From Actinomycetales bacterium (GTDB lineage: Bacteria > Actinomycetota > Actinomycetes > Actinomycetales > Dermatophilaceae), in the NCBI GenBank assembly GCA_002748155.1, contig PDRO01000010.1, positions 1-64,000 on the forward strand: DNA of 64,000 nt, in the 5' to 3' direction. Every line of letters begins with the position of its first letter. Within the stretch, counting starts at the first letter, position 1. A model generated the notes under the pieces. It was not told the DNA's origin and ran no database searches. It saw only the letters and a program-made list of their open reading frames with translations. The position numbers and the translations under genes were made by a program. Of the stretch, positions 1 through 10,225 are shown piece after piece.

Positions 1-162
1 CAGCCGTTCCACCGACCGCACCGCGACCGCGCACTCGGCAACCGACAGCGTTTGGTCGGTCAACTCCGGAGCCCCCACCAGGTCATCGACAGCAGCATGG
101 GCAGCCTCGAGCCCGGCCATCAGACCCACCCGAAAAGACACCACACCAGTCGTCGAACGCAT
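1..162 (-). CDS. N-terminal part of a probable DUF222/13E12 HNH endonuclease-type protein
   Basis: The frame is open for 54 codons from an ATG at 162 and runs off the left edge, so only the N-terminus is visible. It reads as an acidic, alanine-rich helical segment with a short motif of the type AxxLxxxLxxxExAVAVRSVERL. That style is typical of the N-terminal DUF222 domain of actinobacterial 13E12-repeat HNH proteins, which are often multicopy and of unclear role. The HNH motif itself would lie outside the window. The assignment rests on resemblance of a short segment and could be wrong; the coding frame is more certain than the family. Confidence 0.5.
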   Translation of the reverse strand, partial: MRSTTGVVSFRVGLMAGLEAAHAAVDDLVGAPELTDQTLSVAECAVAVRSVERL

Positions 163-213
163 GTACACAGGCTACGACCAAGCGTCGACACCCCAAACCC
201 CAAGCCGCTCGCC

Positions 214-252
214 TGTGGACAACACTCGACCACCCCGAAGGGCTGTGGACAA
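214..252. promoter_or_regulatory. Two DnaA-box-like 9-mers
   Basis: TGTGGACAA occurs at 214-222 and again at 244-252. It is the reverse complement of TTGTCCACA, the preferred actinobacterial DnaA box. The two lie 30 bp apart in the 342-bp gap between the HNH-type gene and the tRNA. No dnaA, dnaN or origin-like AT-rich stretch is nearby, so this is not an origin; it could titrate DnaA or be chance. I see nothing else in the gap 163-504. Confidence 0.35.
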
Positions 253-504
253 CCGGTAGCGACGACACCAGGCGGAGGCCAGTGCCAGCTCAGACAAGCC
301 GATTGGGCCCACCCCGACGAGCGCAGCTCCACCCGACAGACTCCTTCGACCCGAACAGAGGGAGGTGGCGAGCGCCGACTCGGCTATGCCCGGATGTTTC
401 AGGAGGGGCCGACGATCGCCCATGGGCCGACTCGTTGGCTGGCCTACCGGTGCGCACGTCCGTTCGTCGATCGATGGAGCCGGTGCTGACCTGCGCACAC
501 GTGG

Positions 505-578
505 TGGGGCGGGTGGGGCTTGAACCCACGACCGACGGATTATGAGTCCGTTGCTCTGACCGGCTGAGCTACCGCCCC
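505..578 (-). tRNA. tRNA with CAT anticodon (elongator Met, or Ile2)
   Basis: A 74-nt cloverleaf folds on the minus strand: 7-bp acceptor GGGGCGG/CCGCCCC, D arm GCTC...GAGC, anticodon stem ACGGA/TCCGT with loop CTCATAA, T arm GTGGG-TTCAAGC-CCCAC, discriminator A. CCA is not encoded. The anticodon CAT fits elongator Met or the tRNA-Ile that TilS modifies to lysidine; I cannot separate the two from sequence alone. The initiator is excluded because the anticodon stem lacks the three consecutive G:C pairs. Confidence 0.95.
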
Positions 579-737
579 GCAGGGGATACGTCCGTGCGTA
601 GCCGAGAATACCGACAAAGCCGATGGTGCGTCTGGTTCGGATGAGGCAGAATAGAACTGTCGTGACACGGCATACGGCGTCGTTGGTCGGTGCGCGAGGC
701 GTTGGGGAAGACGTCCCTCGCCCGACAGGAGAACCGG

Positions 738-1244
738 ATGTCCGTCGCGACACGCACTCGTGGGGTCGTGTACATCCACTCGACCCCGGTTGCGTTGTGC
801 CCACATATCGGATGGGCACTGGGCTCCGTGCTTGATCAGCAGGTCGCGATCGACTGGTCCGCACAGCCAGCCGGGCCACGTCTGGTCCGCGCCGAGTTGT
901 CCTGGGTCGGTGCCCCGGGCACGGGTGCCCGCCTGGCGAGTGTGCTGCGCGGCTGGGCCGACCTGAGATACGAGGTGACCGAGGAGCCGGCCCCCGGCAC
1001 CGACGGGTCAAGGTGGTCCGCGACACCGTCGCTCGGCATCCACCACACGTGGACCAGCGCCAACGGCGACGCCGTCATCCACGAAGACCGGCTCCGCGAA
1101 ACCATGGCCGCGCATCGACACGACCCGGTGGCGTTGGCCGAAGCTGTCGACCGCCTCCTCGGTGGCGCGTGGGACCGCGAATTGGAGCCATTCCGGTATG
1201 CCGGTGAAGGGGCTCCCGTGCGATGGCTCCACAAGGTGGGGTGA
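738..1244 (+). CDS. DUF3145 family protein
   Basis: A 168-aa protein of the actinobacteria-specific DUF3145 family, recognised by the near N-terminal TRGVVYIHSTPVALCPH stretch, the LxxWADLRYEVTEEP core and the conserved C-terminal ending ELEPFRYAGEGAPVRWLHKV. The function is unknown. The ATG at 738 follows AGGAG at 727-731. In Streptomyces I recall this family sitting just after the type II fatty-acid genes (fabD-fabH-acpP-fabF); here it stands divergently beside acpP, consistent with a rearranged version of that locus. It is predicted cytoplasmic, without signal peptide or membrane segment. Confidence 0.88.
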   Translation: MSVATRTRGVVYIHSTPVALCPHIGWALGSVLDQQVAIDWSAQPAGPRLVRAELSWVGAPGTGARLASVLRGWADLRYEVTEEPAPGTDGSRWSATPSLGIHHTWTSANGDAVIHEDRLRETMAAHRHDPVALAEAVDRLLGGAWDRELEPFRYAGEGAPVRWLHKVG

Positions 1245-1305
1245 GCGGGCCAGCCCGGCCGTGCCGGGCGATGCCGGTCGAGAGGTCTTGCCGGACCTAG
1301 CGGTC

Positions 1306-1566
1306 CTAGGGCGTGTCCGGGCTCTGCTGCGCGGCGATGTAGTCGACGACATCGCGCACCGTGCGCATGCTTCGAGCCATGTCATTCGGGATCCGGACAG
1401 CGAAACGCTCCTCGGCGTTCACGATGATGGTCATCATCGATAAGGAGTCGACCCCGAGGTCCGCAACAAAGTCGCTGCCCAGTTCCACCTGCGATGGTTC
1501 GATGCCGGTTTCCTCGCCGATGAGATCGGCCAGGGTGGCTCGGATCTGCGCCGGGGTGTGGGCCAT
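1306..1566 (-). CDS. acpP: Acyl carrier protein
   Basis: An 86-aa acidic four-helix acyl carrier protein. The phosphopantetheine attachment motif is LGVDSLSMM with Ser41. It carries growing or finished acyl chains as thioesters and donates octanoyl groups to LipB for lipoate synthesis; lipB is at 50.1 kb. The start ATG at 1566 is preceded by GAGGAGACGAG on the minus strand. It lies 56 bp after the FabD-like gene, with no fabH between them and no fabF behind it. That is unusual, because actinobacterial acpP normally sits inside fabD-fabH-acpP-fabF. It probably shares a transcript with the FabD-like gene. Confidence 0.92.
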   Translation of the reverse strand: MAHTPAQIRATLADLIGEETGIEPSQVELGSDFVADLGVDSLSMMTIIVNAEERFAVRIPNDMARSMRTVRDVVDYIAAQQSPDTP

Positions 1567-1622
1567 GGCTGGCTCGTCTCCTCTGCTTGGTCGCTTGTGC
1601 GCCGTCGGCGAGTGACCGGGTC

Positions 1623-2594
1623 TCAGCCGGGCCCCATCCGCAGGATCGGTTGACCGGCAGCGACCTGGTCGCCGTGCTGAGCCAGCCATGTGTCGACGGT
1701 CCCGGAGTGGGGCGCGGTGATCTCCACCTGCACCCGCTCGGTCTTTAGGTGTGCGAGCACAGTTCCGGTCGAGACTCTTTCCCCCGCTTTCACCGAGCTG
1801 TAGCTCAGCCGACCACCCGTAGGGGCCGTGACCAATCGCCATTCCGGGCCACCGACGGACGACTCGCGACCCAACGCCTGGCGGAGCAGACTGACCGCCG
1901 ACGCGAGCGCGCCCGGAGAGTCCACCGCGACGACGTCCAGCTTCAGGCCGCACCGTTCTACGGCAGCCACCACGTCCCGGCTGGGGGGCAGCACGATGAC
2001 CGACGAGACGGCCCGGTCCTGATGGAGCATCCTCAGCACGGCGTCCCAGACGACCGGCTCCCGGCCCTCAACGGTCAGCTGTCCCAGGGAGTCTCGGGCA
2101 GCAGGATTGAGCCGACTCCCGTCGGCGACGAGCAGCTGGGGGAGTGGATCCGTCCCGTCCACCAGGTTGGTGACCCAGCCGGGCCGTACGCGATCACTGC
2201 TCCGTGCCAGCACGACAGCCTGTTCGAGGTTGAGCACACCGGCCAGGGCAGCCGCTGTCACTGCACCGGTCGGCGGGGCACCTACAGCGAGGTATGCCGG
2301 GTTGGCCGAGCGGTGCTGGGGCTGACGGTGCTCGAGGTGCTCCTCGGTGGTGATATCACACTGCCGCACGACCTCGCTCCACGCTGCCAGGCCCACAGCG
2401 ACGAGCGCAGACCGGGCGACGGAGGTGTCCGGGCTCGCGGCTGCGGTCGCCAGCCACGCCTCCAACTCGTCGGGAGCCTCGCCGGCCACGACGGCGAACC
2501 ACGCCATCCGAGACCGGAATCCGGGATCGGGCAGCCAGGCGTCCGGTGCTCCGTGAGCCAGCGCTGCCTGGTCAGGACACACGATCGCGAGCAC
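1623..2594 (-). CDS. Degenerate FabD-like protein fused to a lipoyl/biotinyl-like domain
   Basis: 323 aa from GTG at 2594, chosen because GAGG lies 7 nt upstream; a TTG at 2600 is too close to it. Residues 1-245 follow the layout of malonyl-CoA:ACP transacylase (opening VLAIVCPDQA, then AVTAAALAGVLNLEQAVVLAR). However, the GQGAQ oxyanion loop reads PDQAAL, and the nucleophile motif GHSVGE is replaced by APPTGA (106-111), so the catalytic serine is gone. Residues 256-320 form a lipoyl/biotinyl-type hammerhead, but the modifiable lysine of the T-D-K motif reads T-E-R (Arg287). Both halves therefore look catalytically dead while the frame is intact. It sits directly before acpP. A scaffolding or regulatory role is possible; no function is established. 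Confidence 0.75.
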   Translation of the reverse strand: MLAIVCPDQAALAHGAPDAWLPDPGFRSRMAWFAVVAGEAPDELEAWLATAAASPDTSVARSALVAVGLAAWSEVVRQCDITTEEHLEHRQPQHRSANPAYLAVGAPPTGAVTAAALAGVLNLEQAVVLARSSDRVRPGWVTNLVDGTDPLPQLLVADGSRLNPAARDSLGQLTVEGREPVVWDAVLRMLHQDRAVSSVIVLPPSRDVVAAVERCGLKLDVVAVDSPGALASAVSLLRQALGRESSVGGPEWRLVTAPTGGRLSYSSVKAGERVSTGTVLAHLKTERVQVEITAPHSGTVDTWLAQHGDQVAAGQPILRMGPG

Positions 2595-2722
2595 GAGCAA
2601 ACCTCGGGTCGATCCGGCCGCCCCACGCGGCCACTGTCGCGCAGTCTAGGTGCCCAGCGGCCGACGCGGCCCCTGGCGCACTGACAGATTCACGAAGCCA
2701 CCCCGGTGGCCGGTTCCCTGCC

Positions 2723-4285
<1,563 letters not shown>

Positions 4286-4385
4286 CGGCCGGTCGCTGGT
4301 CGCCGGCCTGCGCATTTGCGCACACCTGAGCGGCGAGTCTCGCAACGAGGCGTCCGTGTTGCGCGAAAAGCGCACAGGCAAGCGG

Positions 4386-7175
4386 TTACTCGCGGGGGAG
4401 TGGGCTGGGCGCCACCTCGTCGAGCCGGTAAAGCTCGGCGGCTTTCTTGGGGTCACCTGGCTGGACCTGGCCGCGGGCCGCAAGCGCCTGCAGCGCCCGC
4501 ACCGCGATCGACGGCCCGTCGATGTGGAAGAACCGGCGCGCCGCCTGCCGGGTGTCGGAGAATCCGAAACCGTCGGCGCCGAGCGAGTGGAAGTCCCCGG
4601 GCACCCAGTTCGCGATCTGGTCCGGCACCTGGCGCATGAAGTCGGACACCGCGATGACCGGCCCGGGCGCATCCGCCAAGCACCGGGTCACGTACGGCAC
4701 CCGGGCATCCGTGGCGGCGCCGGCCAGGAAGGCTGCCTCGTCACACGCCAGCCCGTCTCGGCGCAGCTCACCCCACGAGGTCACCGACCAGACGTCGGCG
4801 GCAACCCCGAAGTCGTCGGCGAGCAGCTGCTGGGCCTGCAACGCCCACGGCATGGCGACTCCGGAGGCCAACACCTGCACGCGGACCGGATCATGGGTCC
4901 ACCCACTGGTGTCGGCTCTGCGCAGCAGATACATGCCTCGGAGGACTCCGTCGACGTCGAGGCCTTCCGGCTCGGCCGGCTGCACGATCGGCTCGTTGTA
5001 GACCGTGAGGTAATAGATGACGTTGGGGTCGCGCTGAGCCGCAGCATCGCCGGCCGCGGTGGCCTCGCCTGAGCCGTACATCCGGTGCAGGGCGTCTTTG
5101 ACGATGTGGGCGATCTCGTAGGCGTAGGCCGGATCGTAGGCGACCACGGCCGGGTTGGTGGCCGCGAGCATCAAGGAATGACCGTCCGCATGCTGCAAAC
5201 CCTCGCCGGTCAGGGTCGTGCGCCCGGCGGTCGCGCCGATGAGGAAACCACGGCTCATCTGATCGGCAGCCGCCCAGATGGAGTCGCCGGTGCGTTGGAA
5301 ACCGAACATCGAATAGAAGACGTAGACCGGGATCATCGGCTCGCCGTGGGTCGCATATGCCGTGCCAGCCGCCGCGAAGGCCGCCACCGAACCGGCCTCG
5401 TTGATGCCCATATGCAGCATCTGGCCCTGCGCGGACTCCCGGTAGGCAAGCATGAGCTCGGCATCGACCGGGGTGTAGTTCTGCCCGTGCGGGTTGTAGA
5501 TCTTGGCCGTCGGGAAGAACGAGTCCATCCCGAAGGTGCGGGCCTCGTCCGGGATGATCGGCACGATCCGTTTGCCGAACTTCTTGTCACGCATGAGGTC
5601 CTTGAGCAGCCGGACGAACGCCATCGTCGTGGCCACCTGCTGCTTGCCCGAGCCTTTGGCCAGTTCGGCGTATGCCGACTCCTTCGGCAGCGGCACGGCG
5701 ACCGGCTGGACCCGTCGGCTCGGGAGCCGGCCACCCAGTTCGGCACGCCGCTCCCGCATGTAGCGCAGCACCGGGTCGTCGTCGTCGGGCCGGTAGTAGG
5801 GCGGGCGGTAGGAATCGGCCTCGAGCTGCGCGTCGGTGAACGGGATCCGCAACAGGTCGCGGAAGTCCTTGAGATCACCCATGGTCATCTTCTTCATCTG
5901 GTGCGTGGCATTGCGGCCCGCGAAGTGGGAGCCGAGGGTGAAGCCCTTGATCGTCTTGGCCAGCACGACCGTGGGCTGGCCGGTGTGCTCCACGGCCGCG
6001 AGGTAGGCGGCATACACCTTGCGGTAGTCGTGCCCACCACGACGCAGCTTGAACCAGATGTCGTCATCGGTCCACGAGTCGACGAGGGCCCGGGTGCGAG
6101 GATCGAGGGCGAAGAAGTGCTCCCGGACGTAGGCCCCGTCGTTGGCCCGCAAGGTCTGGTAGTCGCCGTCACAGGTGTGGTTCATCAGCCGGATCAACGC
6201 GCCTTCACGGTCGGCCGCCAACAACGGGTCCCAGCCGCGGCCCCAGATGACCTTGACGACGTTCCACCCGGCGCCCCGGAAGAACGCCTCCAGTTCCTGG
6301 ACGATCTTGCCGTTGCCACGCACCGGCCCATCGAGCCGCTGCAGATTGCAGTTGACGACGAAGGTGAGGTTGTCCAACTCCTCGTTGGCGGCCACCTGCA
6401 GCATCCCGCGGGCCTCCGGCTCGTCCATCTCGCCGTCGCCGAGGAAGGCCCACACTCGTTGGTCGCTGGTGTCCTTGATGCCCCGGTTGTGCAGGTAACG
6501 GTTGAACTGGGCCTGGTAGATGGCATTCATCGGGCCCAGACCCATCGACACGGTCGGGAACTGCCAGAAGTCCGGCATCCGTCGCGGGTGCGGGTAGGAC
6601 GGCAACCCCCGGACCCGCCCGTCCACGACATGGCTCTTCTCCTGTCGGAAACCGTCCAGGTCGGCCTCCTCAAGCGTCCCTTCGAGGAAGGCTCGCGAAT
6701 ACATGCCCGGCGCGGCGTGGCCTTGGAAGAAGACCTGGTCGCCGCCACCGGGATGGTCGGGGCCACGGAAGAAGTGGTTCATCCCGACCTCGTAGAGCGT
6801 GGCCGCCGACGCGTAGGTCGAGATGTGACCGCCCACGCCGACCCCGGGCCGCTGGGCTCGGTGCACCATGACGGCGGCGTTCCACCGGATCCACCGGCGA
6901 TAGGCACGTTCGAGATCCTCGTCGCCGGGGAACCAGGGCTCGCGCTCCGGCGGGATGGTGTTGATGTAGTCGGTCGCGGTCAGCGAGGGCACACCGACCT
7001 GCTGGCCGCGCGCCTGGGCCAGCAGCTGCAGCATGATGTAGCGCGCCCGGGTCCGGCCCTGCTCATCGATCACCGCCTGCAACGACTCGAGCCATTCGCG
7101 GGTCTCGTCCGGGTCGGTGTCCGGCAGTTGGCTCGGGATGCCGTTGAGGATCGGATCGGGGCGGGACTTGGCCAC
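4386..7175 (-). CDS. aceE: Pyruvate dehydrogenase E1 component, homodimeric
   Basis: 929 aa, the usual size of AceE. It decarboxylates pyruvate with thiamine diphosphate and reductively acetylates the lipoyl domain of E2. The N-terminus has the [15 protein letters not shown] element, and the ThDP fold includes the [12 protein letters not shown] motif near 245-260. The ATG at 7175 has an AAAGGA-like ribosome site somewhat far upstream. The partner E3 candidate lpdA and a two-lipoyl E2 (sucB) lie 48-50 kb away. The gene is divergent from DUF3052, an arrangement I recall from other actinobacteria, so the 7176-7366 gap should hold both promoters. Confidence 0.97.
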   Translation of the reverse strand: MAKSRPDPILNGIPSQLPDTDPDETREWLESLQAVIDEQGRTRARYIMLQLLAQARGQQVGVPSLTATDYINTIPPEREPWFPGDEDLERAYRRWIRWNAAVMVHRAQRPGVGVGGHISTYASAATLYEVGMNHFFRGPDHPGGGDQVFFQGHAAPGMYSRAFLEGTLEEADLDGFRQEKSHVVDGRVRGLPSYPHPRRMPDFWQFPTVSMGLGPMNAIYQAQFNRYLHNRGIKDTSDQRVWAFLGDGEMDEPEARGMLQVAANEELDNLTFVVNCNLQRLDGPVRGNGKIVQELEAFFRGAGWNVVKVIWGRGWDPLLAADREGALIRLMNHTCDGDYQTLRANDGAYVREHFFALDPRTRALVDSWTDDDIWFKLRRGGHDYRKVYAAYLAAVEHTGQPTVVLAKTIKGFTLGSHFAGRNATHQMKKMTMGDLKDFRDLLRIPFTDAQLEADSYRPPYYRPDDDDPVLRYMRERRAELGGRLPSRRVQPVAVPLPKESAYAELAKGSGKQQVATTMAFVRLLKDLMRDKKFGKRIVPIIPDEARTFGMDSFFPTAKIYNPHGQNYTPVDAELMLAYRESAQGQMLHMGINEAGSVAAFAAAGTAYATHGEPMIPVYVFYSMFGFQRTGDSIWAAADQMSRGFLIGATAGRTTLTGEGLQHADGHSLMLAATNPAVVAYDPAYAYEIAHIVKDALHRMYGSGEATAAGDAAAQRDPNVIYYLTVYNEPIVQPAEPEGLDVDGVLRGMYLLRRADTSGWTHDPVRVQVLASGVAMPWALQAQQLLADDFGVAADVWSVTSWGELRRDGLACDEAAFLAGAATDARVPYVTRCLADAPGPVIAVSDFMRQVPDQIANWVPGDFHSLGADGFGFSDTRQAARRFFHIDGPSIAVRALQALAARGQVQPGDPKKAAELYRLDEVAPSPLPRE

Positions 7176-7399
7176 AGGATTGTCCTTTCGTCGGGCGGGC
7201 TCGACCCATCCTCTCCCATAGGACGGCCTAGTAAGGGAAGCCTAAGTCACTGATGTCGCCCCGGTGCGCCTCAGGCGGGCACGAGCGTGACTTTGCGAAC
7301 CACCTAGGCGACAGCGGCAGCAGATTGCGGCATGCTGGTCGTGACGGGAACACCTCCCGCGACAGAGTGGCACGCCCACACGGAAGGGATGAGCTCGAC

Positions 7400-7831
7400 G
7401 TGCAAGTCTCGGAGCACGATACGGCCGGCGCAGCGGCACTGACGAAACTGGGCTTCGAGCCGGGTCAAGTCGTCCAGGAGTTCGGCTGGGACGACGACAC
7501 CGACGACTCGCTCCGGGTCGCCATCGAGCAGGTCGTCGGCAGTGCCCTCGAAGACGAAGAGTATGCCGCGGGAGCGGACGTCGTGCTGCTCTGGCACCGG
7601 GACGAGGACGGCGACCTCGCTGACGCCCTCGTGGACGCTCTCGGCGATCTCGTCGACCGCGGCTTCGTCGTCCTGTGCACGCCGCGGGCCGGTCATCCCG
7701 GGCATGTCGAGCCCAGCGAGATCGAGGATGCCGCGCTGACCGCGGGCCTGCACCCGGCCGGGGTCGTCAACCTGTCCCGCACCTGGGCGATCGTCCAGAT
7801 CGTCTCACCCCGGAACCAGCCACGCGCGTGA
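7400..7831 (+). CDS. DUF3052 family protein
   Basis: 143 aa from the GTG at 7400; an in-frame GTG at 7367 is an alternative. The protein has the DUF3052 hallmarks LGFEPGQVVQEFGWDDD, ADVVLLWHRDEDGDL and HVEPSEIEDAA. It is a small, acidic, soluble protein of unknown function confined to actinobacteria. The divergent neighbour aceE and the downstream peroxiredoxin are, from memory, its common companions. GAAGG lies about 13 nt before the chosen GTG, so the start is uncertain while the family is not. Confidence 0.85.
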   Translation: MQVSEHDTAGAAALTKLGFEPGQVVQEFGWDDDTDDSLRVAIEQVVGSALEDEEYAAGADVVLLWHRDEDGDLADALVDALGDLVDRGFVVLCTPRAGHPGHVEPSEIEDAALTAGLHPAGVVNLSRTWAIVQIVSPRNQPRA

Positions 7832-7907
7832 AGCCTCGGCCCGGCACCCGGCATACCCTGTCGATCGCACCGGCGTGTTGCCCCGTGCGCCGCATACGCT
7901 TGAGGCC

Positions 7908-8396
7908 ATGACGATGGCACCCCGGCCCGGCGACCCGGCGCCCGACTTCACCCTGCCCGACCAACACGGCCGGCCGGTCACCCTGTCCGAGCTGGTTGCC
8001 GCGCAGCACGTCGCTCTCGTCTTCTACCCGTTCGCGTTCAGCGGGATCTGCACCGGCGAACTCCGTGAGATCCGTGACGGACTCCACGACTTCCAACACA
8101 ACGGGATCCAGGTCCTGGCGATCTCGTGCGACTCGATGTTCGCGTTGCGGTCCTGGGCGGATCACGAAGGCTACTTCTTCCCGCTGCTGTCGGACTTCTG
8201 GCCGCATGGGGAGGTGGCCCGCCGTTACGGGGTGTTCCTCGACAACAAGGGCTGCGCCACGCGCGGGACCTTCCTCGTCGACCGGTCCGGGACCGTGCAC
8301 TGGTCACAAGTCGACCCTCCGGGGCACGGGCGGGACTTCACCGGATACCGTCAGGCCGTTGCCCAGCTTCGCGAGCAGGACAGCACGACGTCATGA
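7908..8396 (+). CDS. AhpE-like 1-Cys peroxiredoxin
   Basis: 162 aa. A thioredoxin-fold peroxidase that reduces hydrogen peroxide, organic peroxides or peroxynitrite. The peroxidatic cysteine is Cys48 in YPFAFSGICTGEL, the AhpE/Bcp-type P-x(3)-S-x-x-C motif. There is no obvious resolving cysteine in the neighbouring helix, which fits the AhpE type. The -10-like TACGCT at 7895-7900 ends 7 nt before the ATG, so the message is probably leaderless. The thioredoxin at 37.5 kb is a possible electron donor, but nothing in the sequence ties the two together. Confidence 0.88.
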   Translation: MTMAPRPGDPAPDFTLPDQHGRPVTLSELVAAQHVALVFYPFAFSGICTGELREIRDGLHDFQHNGIQVLAISCDSMFALRSWADHEGYFFPLLSDFWPHGEVARRYGVFLDNKGCATRGTFLVDRSGTVHWSQVDPPGHGRDFTGYRQAVAQLREQDSTTS

Positions 8397-8504
8397 GCCA
8401 CCTGAGGGCCGCCGAGTTCATCGTCCGTGGCGAACTGGCGCACCTGGCCGATCCGGACTGACAGAATGTCCGGGGCACGCGCGGGGTCATCCCGGCTGTC
8501 CCAC

Positions 8505-8578
8505 GGGCCCGTAGCTCAGCTGGTTAGAGCACCGCGTTTACACCGCGGGTGTCGTCGGTTCGAGTCCGGCCGGGCCCA
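8505..8578 (+). tRNA. tRNA-Val (TAC anticodon)
   Basis: A 74-nt cloverleaf: acceptor GGGCCCG/CGGGCCC, D arm GCTC...GAGC, anticodon stem CCGCG/CGCGG with loop TTTACAC, T arm GTCGG-TTCGAGT-CCGGC, discriminator A. CCA is not encoded. The 3' end is only one base away from the ATG of the Nif3-like gene, so the two must share a primary transcript or the gene must have its own start inside the tRNA. Confidence 0.97.
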
Positions 8579-8579
8579 C

Positions 8580-9476
8580 ATGGTCACCCTCGCCCACGTC
8601 GTCGACGTCCTCGACCGTCACTACCCGCCGGCAACCAAGATGTCCTGGGACCGGGTCGGGTTGGTCACCGGTGACCTCGAGCAGACCGTGGAACGGGTGC
8701 ATTTCGCCGTCGATCCCACTGTGGCGGTTATCGACGAAGCGATCGCACTGGGGGCCGACCTGCTGGTCACCCACCATCCGTTGTTGCTGCGTGGCGTCCA
8801 CTCGGTGGCGACGACCACCGCCAAGGGCCGGGCGGTCACCCGGGCGGTCGTCGCCGACCTGGCCATCTATTGCGCCCACACCAATGCCGATGCCGCCGAC
8901 CCCGGCGTCAGTGACGCACTGGCCCGCGCGTGCGGTTTGCCCGCCGACGGGCTCGAGCCGTTGGCCCTGGAGGAGGGGCAGACTCTCGGGCGGGTCGGCT
9001 CCCTGCCGGCGCCCGTCAGCCTGCGGGACTTCGCCGAGCAGCTGGCCCGGGCCCTGCCGCCCACTGCGGTCGGAGTCCGGGTGTCCGGAGATCCCGACGC
9101 GCAGGTATGCCGGGTCGCTGCGATGGGTGGGGCCGGCGACACGTTGTTCGAGGCGGCCCGGGCGGTGCGCGCCGACGTTTACGTCACCGCCGACTTGCGT
9201 CACCACCCGGCCTTGGAGGCGCGCGAGGAGTCGGGTCTCGGGCCGCCCTATCTCGTCGACGCGGGTCATTGGGCCACCGAGTCGTTGTGGCTTGGCACGG
9301 CAGCCGAGCGTCTTAGAGCCGCTGTGGCGGCCGTGGGTACTACGGTGGAAACCTCGATCTCGGTCAAACGCACCGATCCGTGGGATTTCCTCGTCGGTGT
9401 CAACGCCGAGACGACGGCCCAACCCGATGACGGGCCGGCGACCGACGACAACGTGGAGGTGCCCGCTGAAAGCTGA
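8580..9476 (+). CDS. Nif3/YbgI-like dinuclear metal protein (DUF34)
   Basis: 298 aa. Nif3-like proteins form toroidal hexamers with a two-metal site; they are often annotated as GTP cyclohydrolase I type 2, but the cellular role is unsettled. Metal-site motifs are visible: THHPLLL (His65, His66), the CAHTNADAA segment, and DAGHWATE near the C-terminus. The ATG at 8580 begins exactly where family members start, with a short helix then SWDRVGL. No ribosome site is possible because the tRNA-Val ends at 8578. The stop overlaps the next gene by 11 nt, so the pair is probably translationally coupled. Confidence 0.9.
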   Translation: MVTLAHVVDVLDRHYPPATKMSWDRVGLVTGDLEQTVERVHFAVDPTVAVIDEAIALGADLLVTHHPLLLRGVHSVATTTAKGRAVTRAVVADLAIYCAHTNADAADPGVSDALARACGLPADGLEPLALEEGQTLGRVGSLPAPVSLRDFAEQLARALPPTAVGVRVSGDPDAQVCRVAAMGGAGDTLFEAARAVRADVYVTADLRHHPALEAREESGLGPPYLVDAGHWATESLWLGTAAERLRAAVAAVGTTVETSISVKRTDPWDFLVGVNAETTAQPDDGPATDDNVEVPAES

Positions 9477-10206
9477 TCCCGCCGCACAGGCTCGACTCGT
9501 GGCGATCCAGAGCCTGGACACCCGGCTCGACCAGATCGCACACTCCCGGCAGACCCAACCTGATGCCGCCCGGGCCCGCGAACTGGCCCAGGAATCGGCG
9601 GCGTTGGACCGGGAACTCACCCTGGCTCAGACGGCCTACGGTGACGTGCAACGCGACGTGAACAAAGCCGAAGCTGACGTGCAGCTCGTGCGTGACCGGG
9701 CCGCCCGCGATCAAGCCCGCCTCGATGCCGGCACCGGGTCGGCCAAGGACCTCCAAGCCTTGCAACACGAGCTGGGATCGCTGGCTCGCCGCCAAGCAGA
9801 GCTGGAAGACCTGCAGCTGGAGGTGATGGAGCGGGCCGAGTCACAGGAGGCAGAGCTGCGGCGCCTGCAGGCGCGGCGCACTGAACTCGACGCGACGATC
9901 GTCGAAGTGCACGCCGCCCGGGATGCCGCCTTGGGCGCCCTCGACACCGAGGCCGAGGCGGTGCATGACCAGCGGGCCGAGCTGACACCCCAAGTCGGAG
10001 CCGATCTGCTCAATCTCTACGAGAAGGTGCGGGCGTCGACCGGCGGGATCGGGGCCGCTGAGCTCAAGCAACGCCGTTGCGGGGGCTGTCAGCTGGAGCT
10101 CAACCAGGTCGATCTCGCCCAGATGAAGGCCGCAGCTGACGACGAGGTGCTGCGGTGTGAAGAATGCCGACGCATCCTGGTGCGCGGCCCCCAATCGGGC
10201 CTCTGA
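9466..10206 (+). CDS. Coiled-coil protein with C-terminal C4 zinc ribbon
   Basis: 246 aa, mostly a long antiparallel coiled coil (about 15-190) ending in a C4-type zinc ribbon with Cys205, Cys208, Cys231 and Cys234 (CGGC...CEEC). It belongs to the CT398/HP0958-like family, proposed to bridge nucleic acids or other proteins. The best start is CTG at 9466: GGAGG at 9455-9459 is ideally spaced (6 nt), and the resulting LKADPAAQARL matches the family N-terminus. A GTG at 9499 would cut the first helix. The gene overlaps the Nif3 gene by 11 nt, a pairing I recall as conserved in actinobacteria. Confidence 0.85.
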   Translation: MKADPAAQARLVAIQSLDTRLDQIAHSRQTQPDAARARELAQESAALDRELTLAQTAYGDVQRDVNKAEADVQLVRDRAARDQARLDAGTGSAKDLQALQHELGSLARRQAELEDLQLEVMERAESQEAELRRLQARRTELDATIVEVHAARDAALGALDTEAEAVHDQRAELTPQVGADLLNLYEKVRASTGGIGAAELKQRRCGGCQLELNQVDLAQMKAAADDEVLRCEECRRILVRGPQSGL

Positions 10207-10225
10207 CCACTCTGACCATCCAGTC

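Noticed and set aside
214..252. Replication origin near the left edge
   Set aside because: Only two DnaA-like boxes are present, with no AT-rich unwinding region and no dnaA or dnaN genes.
172..1026. Long minus-strand reading frame across the tRNA and DUF3145
   Set aside because: It runs through the tRNA and antisense to a conserved gene, and its composition is that of a GC-rich shadow frame.
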